A DNA stretch of 13,568 nt from Discostella pseudostelligera. Its lineage: Eukaryota > Bacillariophyta > Thalassiosirophyceae > Thalassiosirales > Thalassiosiraceae. The notes under the pieces are model-generated. The model was not told the DNA's origin. It saw only the letters and a program-made list of their open reading frames with translations, and did no database searches. The position numbers and the translations under genes were made by a program. This document shows, one piece after another, positions 1 to 9,000 of this stretch. Location: NCBI GenBank assembly GCA_036940085.1, contig JALLBK010000830.1, forward strand, positions 1 to 13,568, written 5' to 3'. Within the stretch, counting starts at the first letter, position 1. Every line of letters starts with the position of its first letter.

Positions 1-696
1 TTTGCCAAGTCAAACAAGCGCTCCCACACAATAAACGCTGCCGACTGACGATTTATTAGTTTCCCAACACACTTGCTTATCTTCTTTCTCCCATTCGCAA
101 TCTAAATCTACCAAACCTCACGACGAGGCATCTAAAATCTACTTGGGGCACGTGTCCAACCGGCACTAACTTCAAATTCAAATTGAAACGTGTCTTTCTC
201 AAAAGTGACAATGGGAGAAAATCCGCCCAAATTTTGAATTGGAATGAGAAAGAAGAAATAACAGCCCGATCGACTTCCCGCCCCGTGTACGAGAAAGGAG
301 ATGCAAAGCTCTCATTTTCGAGACAATTCTTTCTCAACAATGGCGCTCCTTTCCTCACCTTCCCTCCTAAAGTGAGAAGCAACCACCTGAGCCTTCCCAA
401 AAATTGGATCCAACATGCCAGATCGACACTCCGTTCAAAGAAAGGGCCGGTAAAAGCCACATACTCTACAAACCAAATCCTTTGGCATGATCTTTCGGAT
501 GGACGCGGTCTCCGATTCTATCCCATCCAAACACCGAAAGAAGGCCGATGAATGGGCGCTCTGTGCCGCATTCTCAACACAAACAACATCATACACTCCA
601 TCGTCGGAAAGTCCACCAACGGAAAGAAGCCCTCCAATTTCTCCTTTGCATGTTGGACGCGCTGTTGCATGCACGGACAAGAAGAAGAAGCTGTTG

Positions 697-707
697 TATA
701 AAAAATA
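697..707 (+). promoter_or_regulatory. TATA-like element upstream of the cingulin gene
   Basis: The string TATAAAAAATA is the best TATA-box match upstream of the cingulin start codon. It would place transcription start near 725-735 and give a 5' leader of about 220 bases. The position is inferred; the GCCAAT motif lies downstream of it rather than upstream, which argues against a classic CCAAT-TATA arrangement. Confidence 0.3.
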
Positions 708-860
708 ATGAATGCAACAAAATCGCATTCACCGATCACCCATTCAAAAAGCCAATAGCCTTCGGATTATTGAGTCATAAACTACTCTACTCGACCAAAG
801 CCGTGTCTAGTCTTATTCTTATCCTTGGACTTATCGATCCTCCATAGAGTCAACAAAGCC

Positions 861-929
861 GTCGTCAATATCATCGTCGGCCATCGAGCAGCTCTCATAA
901 ATTTCAAAATCATCATCGATATCATCGAC
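861..929 (+). repeat. ATCATCG-rich segment in the probable 5' leader
   Basis: Degenerate copies of TCATCG (871-876, 913-918, 922-927) and related GTCGTC/CATCGA words fill the stretch just before the cingulin start codon. It lies in the expected 5' untranslated leader. Read on the minus strand it gives a short acidic frame, which is described under findings. No defined function can be assigned. Confidence 0.45.
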
Positions 930-953
930 ATTCAATTTCAATTATTCTGAACA

Positions 954-1010
954 ATGAAGTCAACCATCGCAGCAGTCGCACTTCTCTCCACCGCCAAATT
1001 CGCCGTCGCC
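954..1010 (+). other. Signal peptide of the cingulin
   Basis: Residues 1-19 have a lysine at position 2, a hydrophobic core (IAAVALL) and a small-residue AVA end before His20, so cleavage is expected between 19 and 20. There is no ASAFAP-type motif with a Phe at +1, which argues against plastid import and for ER entry and delivery to the silica deposition vesicle. Confidence 0.85.
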
Positions 1011-2375
1011 CATGAAGATGGATGGGGTGGATGGGGAGGCTGGCCCGCCCCCGAGCCTGAGTCGGGCAAGTCCGGCAAGGGCAGCAGCGGCAAGAGTGGC
1101 AAGGGCGAAGAGTCTGAGCCCGAGCCATGGGGCGCTTGGGGTGGAGGAGATGATTGGAATGGCGGTGGATGGGAAGGCGAGGGTGGTTGGGGCTGGGCTC
1201 CGGCTCCTGAGCCAGAGGGCAAATCCGGAAAAGGTTCTGGAAAGAGTGGCAAGGGCGAAGAAGAGGAGAGCGACGATGATGCCGGATGGGGCCACCCCGG
1301 CTGGGGCGGATGGGGTGCTTGGCCGGAACCAGAGCCCGAGGGCAAGTCTGGCAAGGGATCCAAGGGCAGTGGCAAGAGCGGCAAGGGAGAGGAGGAAAAG
1401 TCTGACGATGATGCTGGCTGGGGCTGGGGACATCCTGGCTGGGGTGGATGGGGCGAATGGCCCGAGCCTGAACCAGAGGGCAAGAGCGGCAAGGGTAGCA
1501 AGGGCTCCGGCAAGTCTGGCAAGGGCGAAGAAGAGGAGGGCGGACATTGGGTATTCGTACCCGCCTGGCCTACCGATGATGGTTGGTCAGCGCCTGAGAG
1601 TGAGGGCAAGAGTGGCAAGGGTTCCAGTGGCAAGTCTGGCAAGGGTGAGGAGCCCGAGCCATGGGCTGCACCTGCCGATGATTGGAGCGCGCCTTCCGAT
1701 GATGAGTGGGGCTCTGGTGGCGGAGAGGTCGTCTCGTCGAACAACAACTGGGTAGGAGACTCGTGGGAGGCTCCTGCCGAGGATGGATGGGCGGCACCTG
1801 CGGAGCCGGAGGGCAAGAGTGGCAAGGGATCGTCTGGAAAGTCTGGCAAGGGATCTTCCGGCAAGTCTGGCAAGGGCGAGGCTGCCGACTCTTGGTCTGC
1901 ACCCGCCGACACATGGTCTGCGCCTGCTGAGGATGAATGGGCTGCACCTGCCGAACCCGAGGGCAAGTCTGGCAAGGGATCGTCCGGCAAGTCTGGCAAG
2001 GGCGAGAGCAAGTCTGGCAAGGGATCCTCCGGCAAGTCTGGCAAGGGCGAGGCTGCCGACTCATGGTCTGCGCCCGCCGACACATGGTCTGCGCCTGCTG
2101 AGGATGAATGGGCTGCACCTGCTGAACCCGAGGGCAAGTCTGGCAAGGGATCTTCCGGCAAGTCTGGCAAGGGATCCTCCGGCAAGTCTGGCAAGGGCGA
2201 GGCTGCCGACTCTTGGTCTGCGCCCGCCGACACATGGTCTGCACCTGCCCATTCCGTCTCCAAGGCCGAAAGTGAATTGAAGTTCTCCGGACAGCAGATG
2301 AACTCTGCCGAGTACACTAGAATAGTAATGCCATTGGCTGCCGTCTTTGCCGGTGGTGCCATGTTACTGCTCTAA
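954..2375 (+). CDS. W-type cingulin-like (CinW family) silica matrix protein
   Basis: The protein has 473 residues. Cingulins are organic-matrix proteins of Thalassiosira girdle bands, which form insoluble microrings that template silica in the silica deposition vesicle. Residues 1-19 are a signal peptide (cleavage after AVA). The mature part alternates acidic/Trp-rich blocks with lysine clusters and contains 20 KSGK units and 35 Trp (about 7%). It has no Cys, one Arg (R456) and one Tyr (Y454). Residues 106-195 are two GW/PEPEPEGKSGKG repeats, and residues 276-432 are three WSAPADTWSAPA/lysine repeats. In silaffins, KxxK lysines carry polyamine-type modifications and serines are phosphorylated; the many KSGK sites suggest the same here. 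Residues 457-473 are hydrophobic. The start ATG has A at -3 and leads directly into the signal peptide. There is no intron. The paralogue number is not assigned. Trp enrichment with almost no Tyr favours CinW over CinY. Confidence 0.88.
   Translation: MKSTIAAVALLSTAKFAVAHEDGWGGWGGWPAPEPESGKSGKGSSGKSGKGEESEPEPWGAWGGGDDWNGGGWEGEGGWGWAPAPEPEGKSGKGSGKSGKGEEEESDDDAGWGHPGWGGWGAWPEPEPEGKSGKGSKGSGKSGKGEEEKSDDDAGWGWGHPGWGGWGEWPEPEPEGKSGKGSKGSGKSGKGEEEEGGHWVFVPAWPTDDGWSAPESEGKSGKGSSGKSGKGEEPEPWAAPADDWSAPSDDEWGSGGGEVVSSNNNWVGDSWEAPAEDGWAAPAEPEGKSGKGSSGKSGKGSSGKSGKGEAADSWSAPADTWSAPAEDEWAAPAEPEGKSGKGSSGKSGKGESKSGKGSSGKSGKGEAADSWSAPADTWSAPAEDEWAAPAEPEGKSGKGSSGKSGKGSSGKSGKGEAADSWSAPADTWSAPAHSVSKAESELKFSGQQMNSAEYTRIVMPLAAVFAGGAMLLL
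1269..1538 (+). repeat. Two tandem coding repeats of the GW/pentalysine type
   Basis: Residues 106-149 and 150-195 are near-identical units. Each begins SDDDAGWG, runs through HPGWGGWG and WPEPEPEG, and ends with a five-lysine cluster and an EEE run. The second copy has an extra WG pair (WGWGHP). The lysines lie at 131, 134, 137, 141, 144 and at 177, 180, 183, 187, 190, the same KxxKxxKxxxKxxK spacing in both. Confidence 0.9.
1779..2249 (+). repeat. Three tandem coding repeats of 50, 57 and 50 codons
   Basis: Residues 276-325, 326-382 and 383-432 each read ED(G/E)WAAPAEPEGKSGKG, then lysine clusters, then EAADSWSAPADTWSAPA. The middle copy carries seven additional residues (ESKSGKG). The units are nearly identical at DNA level, and the differences I compared between copies are silent, so the array is a recent or homogenised tandem expansion. 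Confidence 0.92.
2322..2372 (+). other. C-terminal hydrophobic tail of the cingulin
   Basis: Residues 457-473 are IVMPLAAVFAGGAMLLL and run to the stop codon. They follow a short polar stretch (QQMNSAEYTR). Small residues at 450-452 (NSA), a spacer and a terminal hydrophobic segment match the layout of a GPI-attachment signal. A C-terminal membrane anchor is the alternative. No cytosolic tail follows. Confidence 0.6.
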
Positions 2376-2691
2376 ATCAAGGTGTGAAGATGATGAAGGT
2401 TCCTTCTTTTCAAGTTGTTACTCCCAAGATTATACATGCCTAAGCTTCTTACTTTTGGGGAGACTTGAGAGTGGACTTCTTCGCCTTCGTTTTGGTTCAA
2501 TCAACTTCTCTTTCTTCATACCGCGCAAGTAGTAATTTCGTTTTGAGGGTTGGTGTATCGATCGTCTCTCTTCCTTCTGAACTTTTGTTGAATGGTTCTG
2601 TTATGAAGGACATTTCATCGGTACACATAAAAGTCAAGATAATTATTGGAAAAATCACTGTCTTTCATTTGTTTCCATTGTGTTTTTAGGA

Positions 2692-2700
2692 TATAAAAAG
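2692..2700 (+). promoter_or_regulatory. TATA-like element inside the convergent spacer
   Basis: TATAAAAAG is a good TATA-box match on the plus strand. It lies over 300 bases past the cingulin stop, about 80 bases before a GC-rich hairpin. No supported coding region follows, so if functional it would drive a non-coding transcript. In an AT-rich 3' region a chance match is likely. Confidence 0.15.
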
Positions 2701-2779
2701 GATATTAACGCTAGTAGAGAGTTATTGGCGCTCATTATCTTTGTAGAGTACTAGGCAGGAGTAGTTTGGTAGGTATTGG

Positions 2780-2805
2780 GCCCGGCACAAAAATCCGTGA
2801 CGGGC
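2780..2805. other. Strong inverted repeat (hairpin) in the spacer
   Basis: GCCCGGCAC (2780-2788) pairs with GTGACGGGC (2797-2805) in eight of nine positions, around an eight-base loop AAAAATCC. The palindrome CCGGATCCGG follows at 2808-2817. This would fold stably in RNA from either strand and sits in the shared 3' region of the convergent genes. Its role, whether 3'-end structure, non-coding RNA or remnant, is unknown. Confidence 0.5.
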
Positions 2806-3079
2806 ACCCGGATCCGGTTCCGGCTGACCCCATCCAGGGCCGTGTTCGGAGATCACGCATGGCACCGTCGACATCTGCGACATCATGTTGTTGTATGTGG
2901 TCTCTATGATGTGTCGTCGCAACTGTGTGCTCTCAGAACGCCCACCACCTTGAGTAGAATTGTATCGGTCAGAAGTGAGATGCAGTTACACTCCTACTAA
3001 ACCACAATTACAGGTCATCTTTATGAATAAAATACATTATCGCAACCTTTATGAATGCATCACGAACTCTGCACAATAT

Positions 3080-6000
3080 CTACACAGATGCGAACCACTT
3101 CTCGCTTTTACTGGACTGACTGCTCATATTTCTCACTGAGTTGAACGAGGTTGAATGACTAACCTCGTCCAACCGACGGATCTGCACTGTTGCAGCTCGT
3201 CCATCCATTGAATCACCGTCATTGGAAAGTAACAGTACAAGTTCGGCAGCGTCTTGGTCATCATCCTCTCCATCACATGAACGAATGGCGGCATCAACAA
3301 TGTAGTGCCCTAGCCGATTCTGCCCGATGAGGATGATGTCTCCATCACCTGAGAAGTCATACACAAAAACGAAACCACTTCGTCGAACAGCCGCAACAAT
3401 GAAGCCATTGTGGCAGCAACAAAGAACTTCCGGAGTATGCCCCATAGACAAGGAAGGTGGCTCAAACATTTCTGTATCCATGTTGACATCACCAAAATCC
3501 AATACGGTCGACGCCACGATGCTACCACGGGCAAGTGTTCCAGATTCTTCGATTAAACTCTCGATATCCAAAACAAGTTGCGACGTAACATCTTTGCTTA
3601 TGGTAATCACGTACGGAAGAAAATGGCACGGCGACGACGACGATGCAGCGAAAGCAGTGGGACGGTAAAGCGCGGCACCCAAAATAACGTTGGAGATGCA
3701 CAAGAGACTAGAACCACTGTACATGGCAATGCAATAGGCTTCCACGGACGTCGACTCTGGCGTAGATGAAGACACCGTAACAAGAGCGACAGTAGATCGT
3801 ACATTCGCACCAGTTAAGCCATTGCTTCCACCTTCTTCATACGTCAATATCTTCTTTGATTCCAATTCGAGACCACGTTTCCAAACTTGAATTGGCCGAG
3901 GCATTTTGTCCAGTGGTTTCCAATGAAAGCCCCCGATGGGCGTTATTAGCACAAAGACGAGGTCGCTACCGTGTGCTTCCGGCGGCAAATAACGCCAGAA
4001 ATTGAGCTTGGTCTTCATTTGCAATTCCACTAGTACTGTCTTCCTTGACAGCTCAAACACAACCATTCTCTTCTCTTTAGCTAGGAAACAACACATATAT
4101 TCACTCTGATCCTCATCCATGACATCTGAGAGGACAGCGCCAGAGGCTCCCACAGGAAAAGTCTTTCCAGGAGGATCTCGATCACTAAACCACACCACCG
4201 ACTTATCAGCGCCACAAATAGCAATCGGACTTACACCATCACACTTGCTTCCAAAATTAATGTGTTCGGAAAGCAAGCCACCTCTGTTTCCACCAAAGTG
4301 ACGTGCGGCGGGTGGTCCTCGGATAATTGCGGATGCGGCGCTTTTTCTGACCTGTGATGATAACAAATCTGAGTATGTAACCTCAAATGATGGCGGTTCA
4401 AGTCTGTCCGTTTGCTCAGGTTCTTCTTCTGCCTGTTCCTCCACTAATATGGGTGAAGCAAGTGACGCAACCTCCTCTCCATTGGGAACATGTACCGGGG
4501 GATCATTGTTCATGGTGTTGGGCGCGTCCTCCAGATCGATGGGAAAGGTCGCAAATGGCATAAAATCTGTTTCGGCCAGAGAGTCTGCAATCTCCTGAAT
4601 AGGCACGTTCTTTTGTGCCGGAGATTTTGGCGGAGGAGCAAGAGCAAACCCTTTCTTACTTTCAGGTTGGCGGAGACGAATAGGTGCAATGTTCTGATCA
4701 GTGACTTTCTTCGCGCCCTTGCGGATATTCACTTTCAGCTTCTTCTTCATTTCTGCATCCCTCAGGTACTCATACATCATAGTCTTGATATCGTCCTCAG
4801 ATCGTTGGCAAGCCCAAACGCGAAGATCGGTCATTCTGTATCCTATGGACGGACCTATTCCAAAGATTAGGACTGATCTTTCCATCGACTCATCGATTTC
4901 TACTTGGCGCAATTCATGTCCGGGGTCGGAGCCGAATGGGCTCACCGACAGTATGGCGCCTGGTACGACCACAGAACCGTTCATTAGAATTGAGGCTGAA
5001 AACTCAGTTGCCTTTGAATTTGATAGCGATGACATTACGAGGCATAAATGATTCCAACCTCCACCACCATCCTCTCTTTCCCATGAAACAATCCCATCAT
5101 CGATATCGTCCGCGTATGTGGCTGACGTTACCACCGAGCCAGCGCCGGATCTTAGTTCTAACAAACCAGTCGGCAACACAGCGAGTTCCCAGAGAGTGTT
5201 ATGTTTTTCGTCCGGCATGCAAAGCTTTGATGCGTCATCGTTCTCTTCATAAAGCAACGAGCGCCTCACTAATATTATTTCATCCGTCATAACATGCGCT
5301 TGAGGCAAGTGATACCAGAGTTCAATGGTACATCGCTTCCTTGACGAATACTGAGCACCATGAAGCATGCCAACGTCAAGGCTTCCTCCGCGTGGTGCTT
5401 CTACGACGAGTCCAGTCGGTTTCTCCCGTGGCGCACGTTCGTGATAAACAAGGTCAAACAGTAGTCTTACTTTCCCTTCTTCTCCTTCATCAACACTAGA
5501 CGTCGTCGCTTCGACAGTTGCCAGATCGCCTCCATACAGCCGCGCAACGTGTGCATACTTCGTCAGGTCAGTGAACCCATCAGATTTCCAATTGACATCC
5601 TCATCGGCACCTTCTGAAAAACGAATGTACAGCGAGAGATTATCCTCATCTGAACGGCCTTCTCCGACTCCTTCAACCCATCTCTGCTTTCTGCTGCTTG
5701 GGCTTAATTCATTACCTGTAGCAACTGCTCCAAATTCTTCTTCGTCGCGTGCAGCAGCAGAAAGAATATCAGCAAGGGTCCGTTCCCCCGTTGTTGCGGC
5801 AATGGCAACGCTGTCCTTTCCAAGGACAGCGGGACAGCAACGCCCAAGCCAGTCTTCAAAATCGTTCAACTCTAGTAGATTTTCTTGATTTCCCAATGGC
5901 CCAGTACTCCATATATGCTTTCCTTTGGCTAATGTTTGCTTCCATGCGGCATCAGTCGAATGGATGGAGCTCATCGGCGGTGCTACTGATTCAATTACAT

Positions 6001-9000
6001 CCTTCCCGATGATTGCATTGCGGATTCTCTCAACATTAGACGTAGATTGCACTGAAGGAGCAAGTTGTGACACAGGAATATTAGAATCTTCAGTTCCGGT
6101 CAAGGTTCCGTTGTGCCTTCGCTGCATTAACTGGACGCCGATGCTTGAGCACAACTTCGCACAATTGTTTATTGAGTCGGCTCTATTGTCTGAAGAGTCG
6201 TCAATATCCTTAAGAAGTTTCATGGAATCCGCTGAGAGGGCCAGCTGGGCAAGTAAGCTTTCCGAAGACTGGCGGCCGGCAAGGTCAAGAAGATTGGAGG
6301 CTTCAAAAGTAGAACTGCCTTTGAGTACGTCGAATGCCAACTCTTCAGCCATAATACTCGACATATCTGGAGGTCTTAGATATGCACAATTGTCTTGATT
6401 ATCGTCGCCGCCACACAATGCTTGTATCATGATATCTTTAAAGGTTGCCGAAAGTTTCGATTGAATTGGAACACATGGTGGCATCAGCTTCGACAACAAA
6501 CTTGATTCACCTGGTGATCCTCCAGTGAGCAAAATCGATGCTGCCTGAATACATTTGTGACGTGCCAGCATTTTGTATACTTGTGATGTTACTCCTGCGC
6601 CATTGGCTCCGATGCCTTGGTTATCGCCATGAGGGGAAGACATATCTTTCCTCCCAAACTTTTCAATTATTGTTCGCAGAGAGCGCTGTACCGCACTATC
6701 AACTGATGCATTGGCGCCTCGGGACCCATCTTGGCAAAGTGCGTTGGCAATTAGTGGTTCCAGCAGGAGTGCAGGACGTGTGCATGGCAATGGTGCGACA
6801 AACGTATGCTCATCATCGTCCTTATCAACTATTCGTAGACCACTGTGAGAATTCAAGTAGACGACTCGATCGGGGCGAATCGCAGATAGTAGCGTGGGTC
6901 CTCTCCCATGCTGTGGGGTTGGAGTATTGACGATAGTTCCATAGCTGCCAACATCCTCGAGGCAGGAGAGGTACATGACTTGCGATCGTCCTCTACATGA
7001 TGGACCTGATGCGGCGCAAAATGCAACACAGTGTGACCCCAAAGATGAGAGAGATGTACATGTTAGGTGCACATCGATTTCTGCTAGGATCGCGAGAGAA
7101 TCATCTGGCGAAACAATCACGACCCTCTCTTGACTAGCCACTGCAACGTTGGCGCGTCGCGCTTTCCCGTGTCTTGGTAGCTCCTGTGCTGATATTATGT
7201 TCTCTCCTCGCCTCAACCATAAACGAAGCCCCATTCCGCTGTTTTCCACCAACATCATTTGGTTGGAAGAACTACTCCTTTCAAGCGAATGTTTAGTGAG
7301 CAGGAGACACTGTAGCCCGGCAGCCTTGCAATATCCTGCAACGAGAATCTCGGGATGGTTGCCATTCAGAAGCGTGAATACTCGATGTCCCTCGATTCCC
7401 TCATACTGCAACGAACACTTTTCAATGGGTTCGACAATACGTTCATTTTCACCATGGCGCAAAGCCCTTGAACTTATTGCAGTGACAAGTGAGATAGCGG
7501 AACCATCGGCCTCAAGAACAACGAGCGATGAGCAGTAAAAACCATCATCGGTTTGTGAAGGTTGTAAGAATGCAACATCACGTCCGTGCCGCAGAATGAA
7601 AGATGTGGAACCCTGGTTATGCACTCCATTTTCAATGTCCAAGATTGTGTAGGCAACTGCGTCAGTTGATATCTTGGTTTGAGGTCGAACTCGTTTTTGC
7701 TCATTATTATCATCTGCAGAGAAGGCATTACCAACAAAAAATCCAGACGAGAACATGACCGCAACACGTCCTCCACAATCTTCCTTGGCTATCCTAGTCG
7801 GTATTAGGCCTGCGACAGGATTCTCGCCGCATGTTAACTCAAATAGAATATCAGTGGATGCGCCCCCTTTGATGGCATCGTTCCCTCGAGCAAGCTCACC
7901 ACCAGCAAGATGGCTAGAAGGTTCTCGAAAGAATCCTTCACTCTCACCATCACCAGGACTTGATATCAGCAACCAGTGACGAAGGGATGGCATCGACCAA
8001 CTATTATCTTTGGCGGTCATCGGAGGCGCAATATTACCACAAGTGGCGACAGAAAAGACAGATAGCATCACATCAGAATACTCTTGTGTGTCAGCCGCTT
8101 TTGCACATCCGACGTAGACAGAGCCATCAGAATCTAAACCCAACGCTGCCGAAGCAACTGGACGAAGAAGCGAGGAAAAGTGGTCTTCGTTCACGGTGTT
8201 TGCCATGGAGAGAATTGGTTCATACTCCATTATTCTTCCAGAATTGCACATGACAACGCCCATAGCAGTTGAGCTGACAATGCTCACCGCGCCGCCATTG
8301 CAATCATTCAACTCCTTTTGAGCAATGACACCAATCGGCCGATGCCTAAAATTTGCACCCTCGAAACTTGCCATTTCGATACTTCCATACCACGGAATGT
8401 CAACGGCACATAAACACAAACGTATAAATGAGCTTCGACTCAGAAGTTCCATGCTGCCACTTTGGTAGGAGTGCGTTTCAGATTCAAACAGTAGGGTGAG
8501 ACATGGAGGTGATCTAGGACCGAGATCGCACCAACTGATTTTCGTGCGAGGCTTCGGTGGTGTTATGTTCGTCGCTTCTGCTTCATGTGACGAGAAAAAC
8601 TTCGCCTGAGCCAATGGTGTAATTATGGTAGGAGCACTTCGGGTAGCCTGATTTGAGGAAGTTGCGACGAGATATATTGCAATCCCACTCGAAAATGACG
8701 CCGCAAGTAGTGGAAGTGACGATATGCCCGACGAATTATGTTCTATCCACGAAAGTGACGCGCAATATCCACTCTCTCCCTCGTACATATAAAGGGAAGC
8801 GGGAGAATGTTCTGGCCCACGTTGGTCTGCTAATGAATCCTGCTCAGGCCACAAACAATCTTCGTCGCTTAACCTCCTCACGTCCAGTTCACCATGCATG
8901 CAGTATAATGTGTATAGTAATGATGCATTCTGTTTGTGTATGTTCAGTCTATTTGTCCGTGCCGCCATACCATACGTCAGTACATGCACGCTCCCATCAG

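Larger units (their letters stand above)
1..953. other. Upstream non-coding region; no supported gene
   Basis: This 953-base stretch holds no coding region I can defend. Frames of about 120 codons are open on both strands between roughly 77 and 551, but they overlap each other, use unrelated residues, and show no recognisable motif, signal peptide or repeat. The right-hand part (from about 690) is best read as core promoter and 5' leader of the cingulin gene that starts at 954. A GGCGGGAA core lies on the minus strand at 275-282, a GCCAAT box at 751-756 and a TGAGTCA bZIP-type palindrome at 771-777. Each is short enough to occur by chance. Confidence 0.6.
2376..3079. other. Spacer between convergent genes (both 3' untranslated regions)
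   Basis: This 704-base stretch separates the stop codon of the cingulin gene from the stop codon of the minus-strand giant gene, so it must contain both 3' ends. Most of it is AT-rich. A canonical AATAAA occurs on the plus strand at 3026-3031, far from the cingulin stop. I found no convincing near-stop signal for either gene, in keeping with weakly conserved diatom polyadenylation signals. Open frames of 61-74 codons here have no recognisable features. The segment from about 2775 to 2870 is noticeably GC-richer than its surroundings. Confidence 0.7.

Noticed and set aside
77..551. Overlapping open frames of 127 (minus) and 122 (plus) codons
   Set aside because: They overlap each other on opposite strands, show no domain, signal or compositional evidence of coding, and sit in the likely promoter region.
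771..777. TGAGTCA palindrome as a bZIP site for the cingulin gene
   Set aside because: A single 7-base match, probably downstream of transcription start if the TATA element is right; not enough to call a regulatory site.
1012..1755. 247-codon plus-strand frame rich in Ala/Arg
   Set aside because: It is the frameshifted reading of the GKSGKG repeats (giving ARVARA strings), with no independent start or motif.
938..2362. 474-codon open frame on the minus strand across the cingulin gene
   Set aside because: It is the antisense of a low-complexity repeat gene. The plus strand has a signal peptide, sensible start context and family signature; the antisense product is only Pro/Leu/Asp/Ser repeats created by the same repeats.
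2775..2870. Possible tRNA or other known structured RNA in the GC-rich island
   Set aside because: No A/B-box pair, acceptor stem or cloverleaf could be built; only the single hairpin is supported.
2722..3000. Short open frames of 66 (minus) and 74 (plus) codons in the convergent spacer
   Set aside because: Both are short, overlap each other and lack recognisable motifs; the region must hold the 3' ends of both genes.
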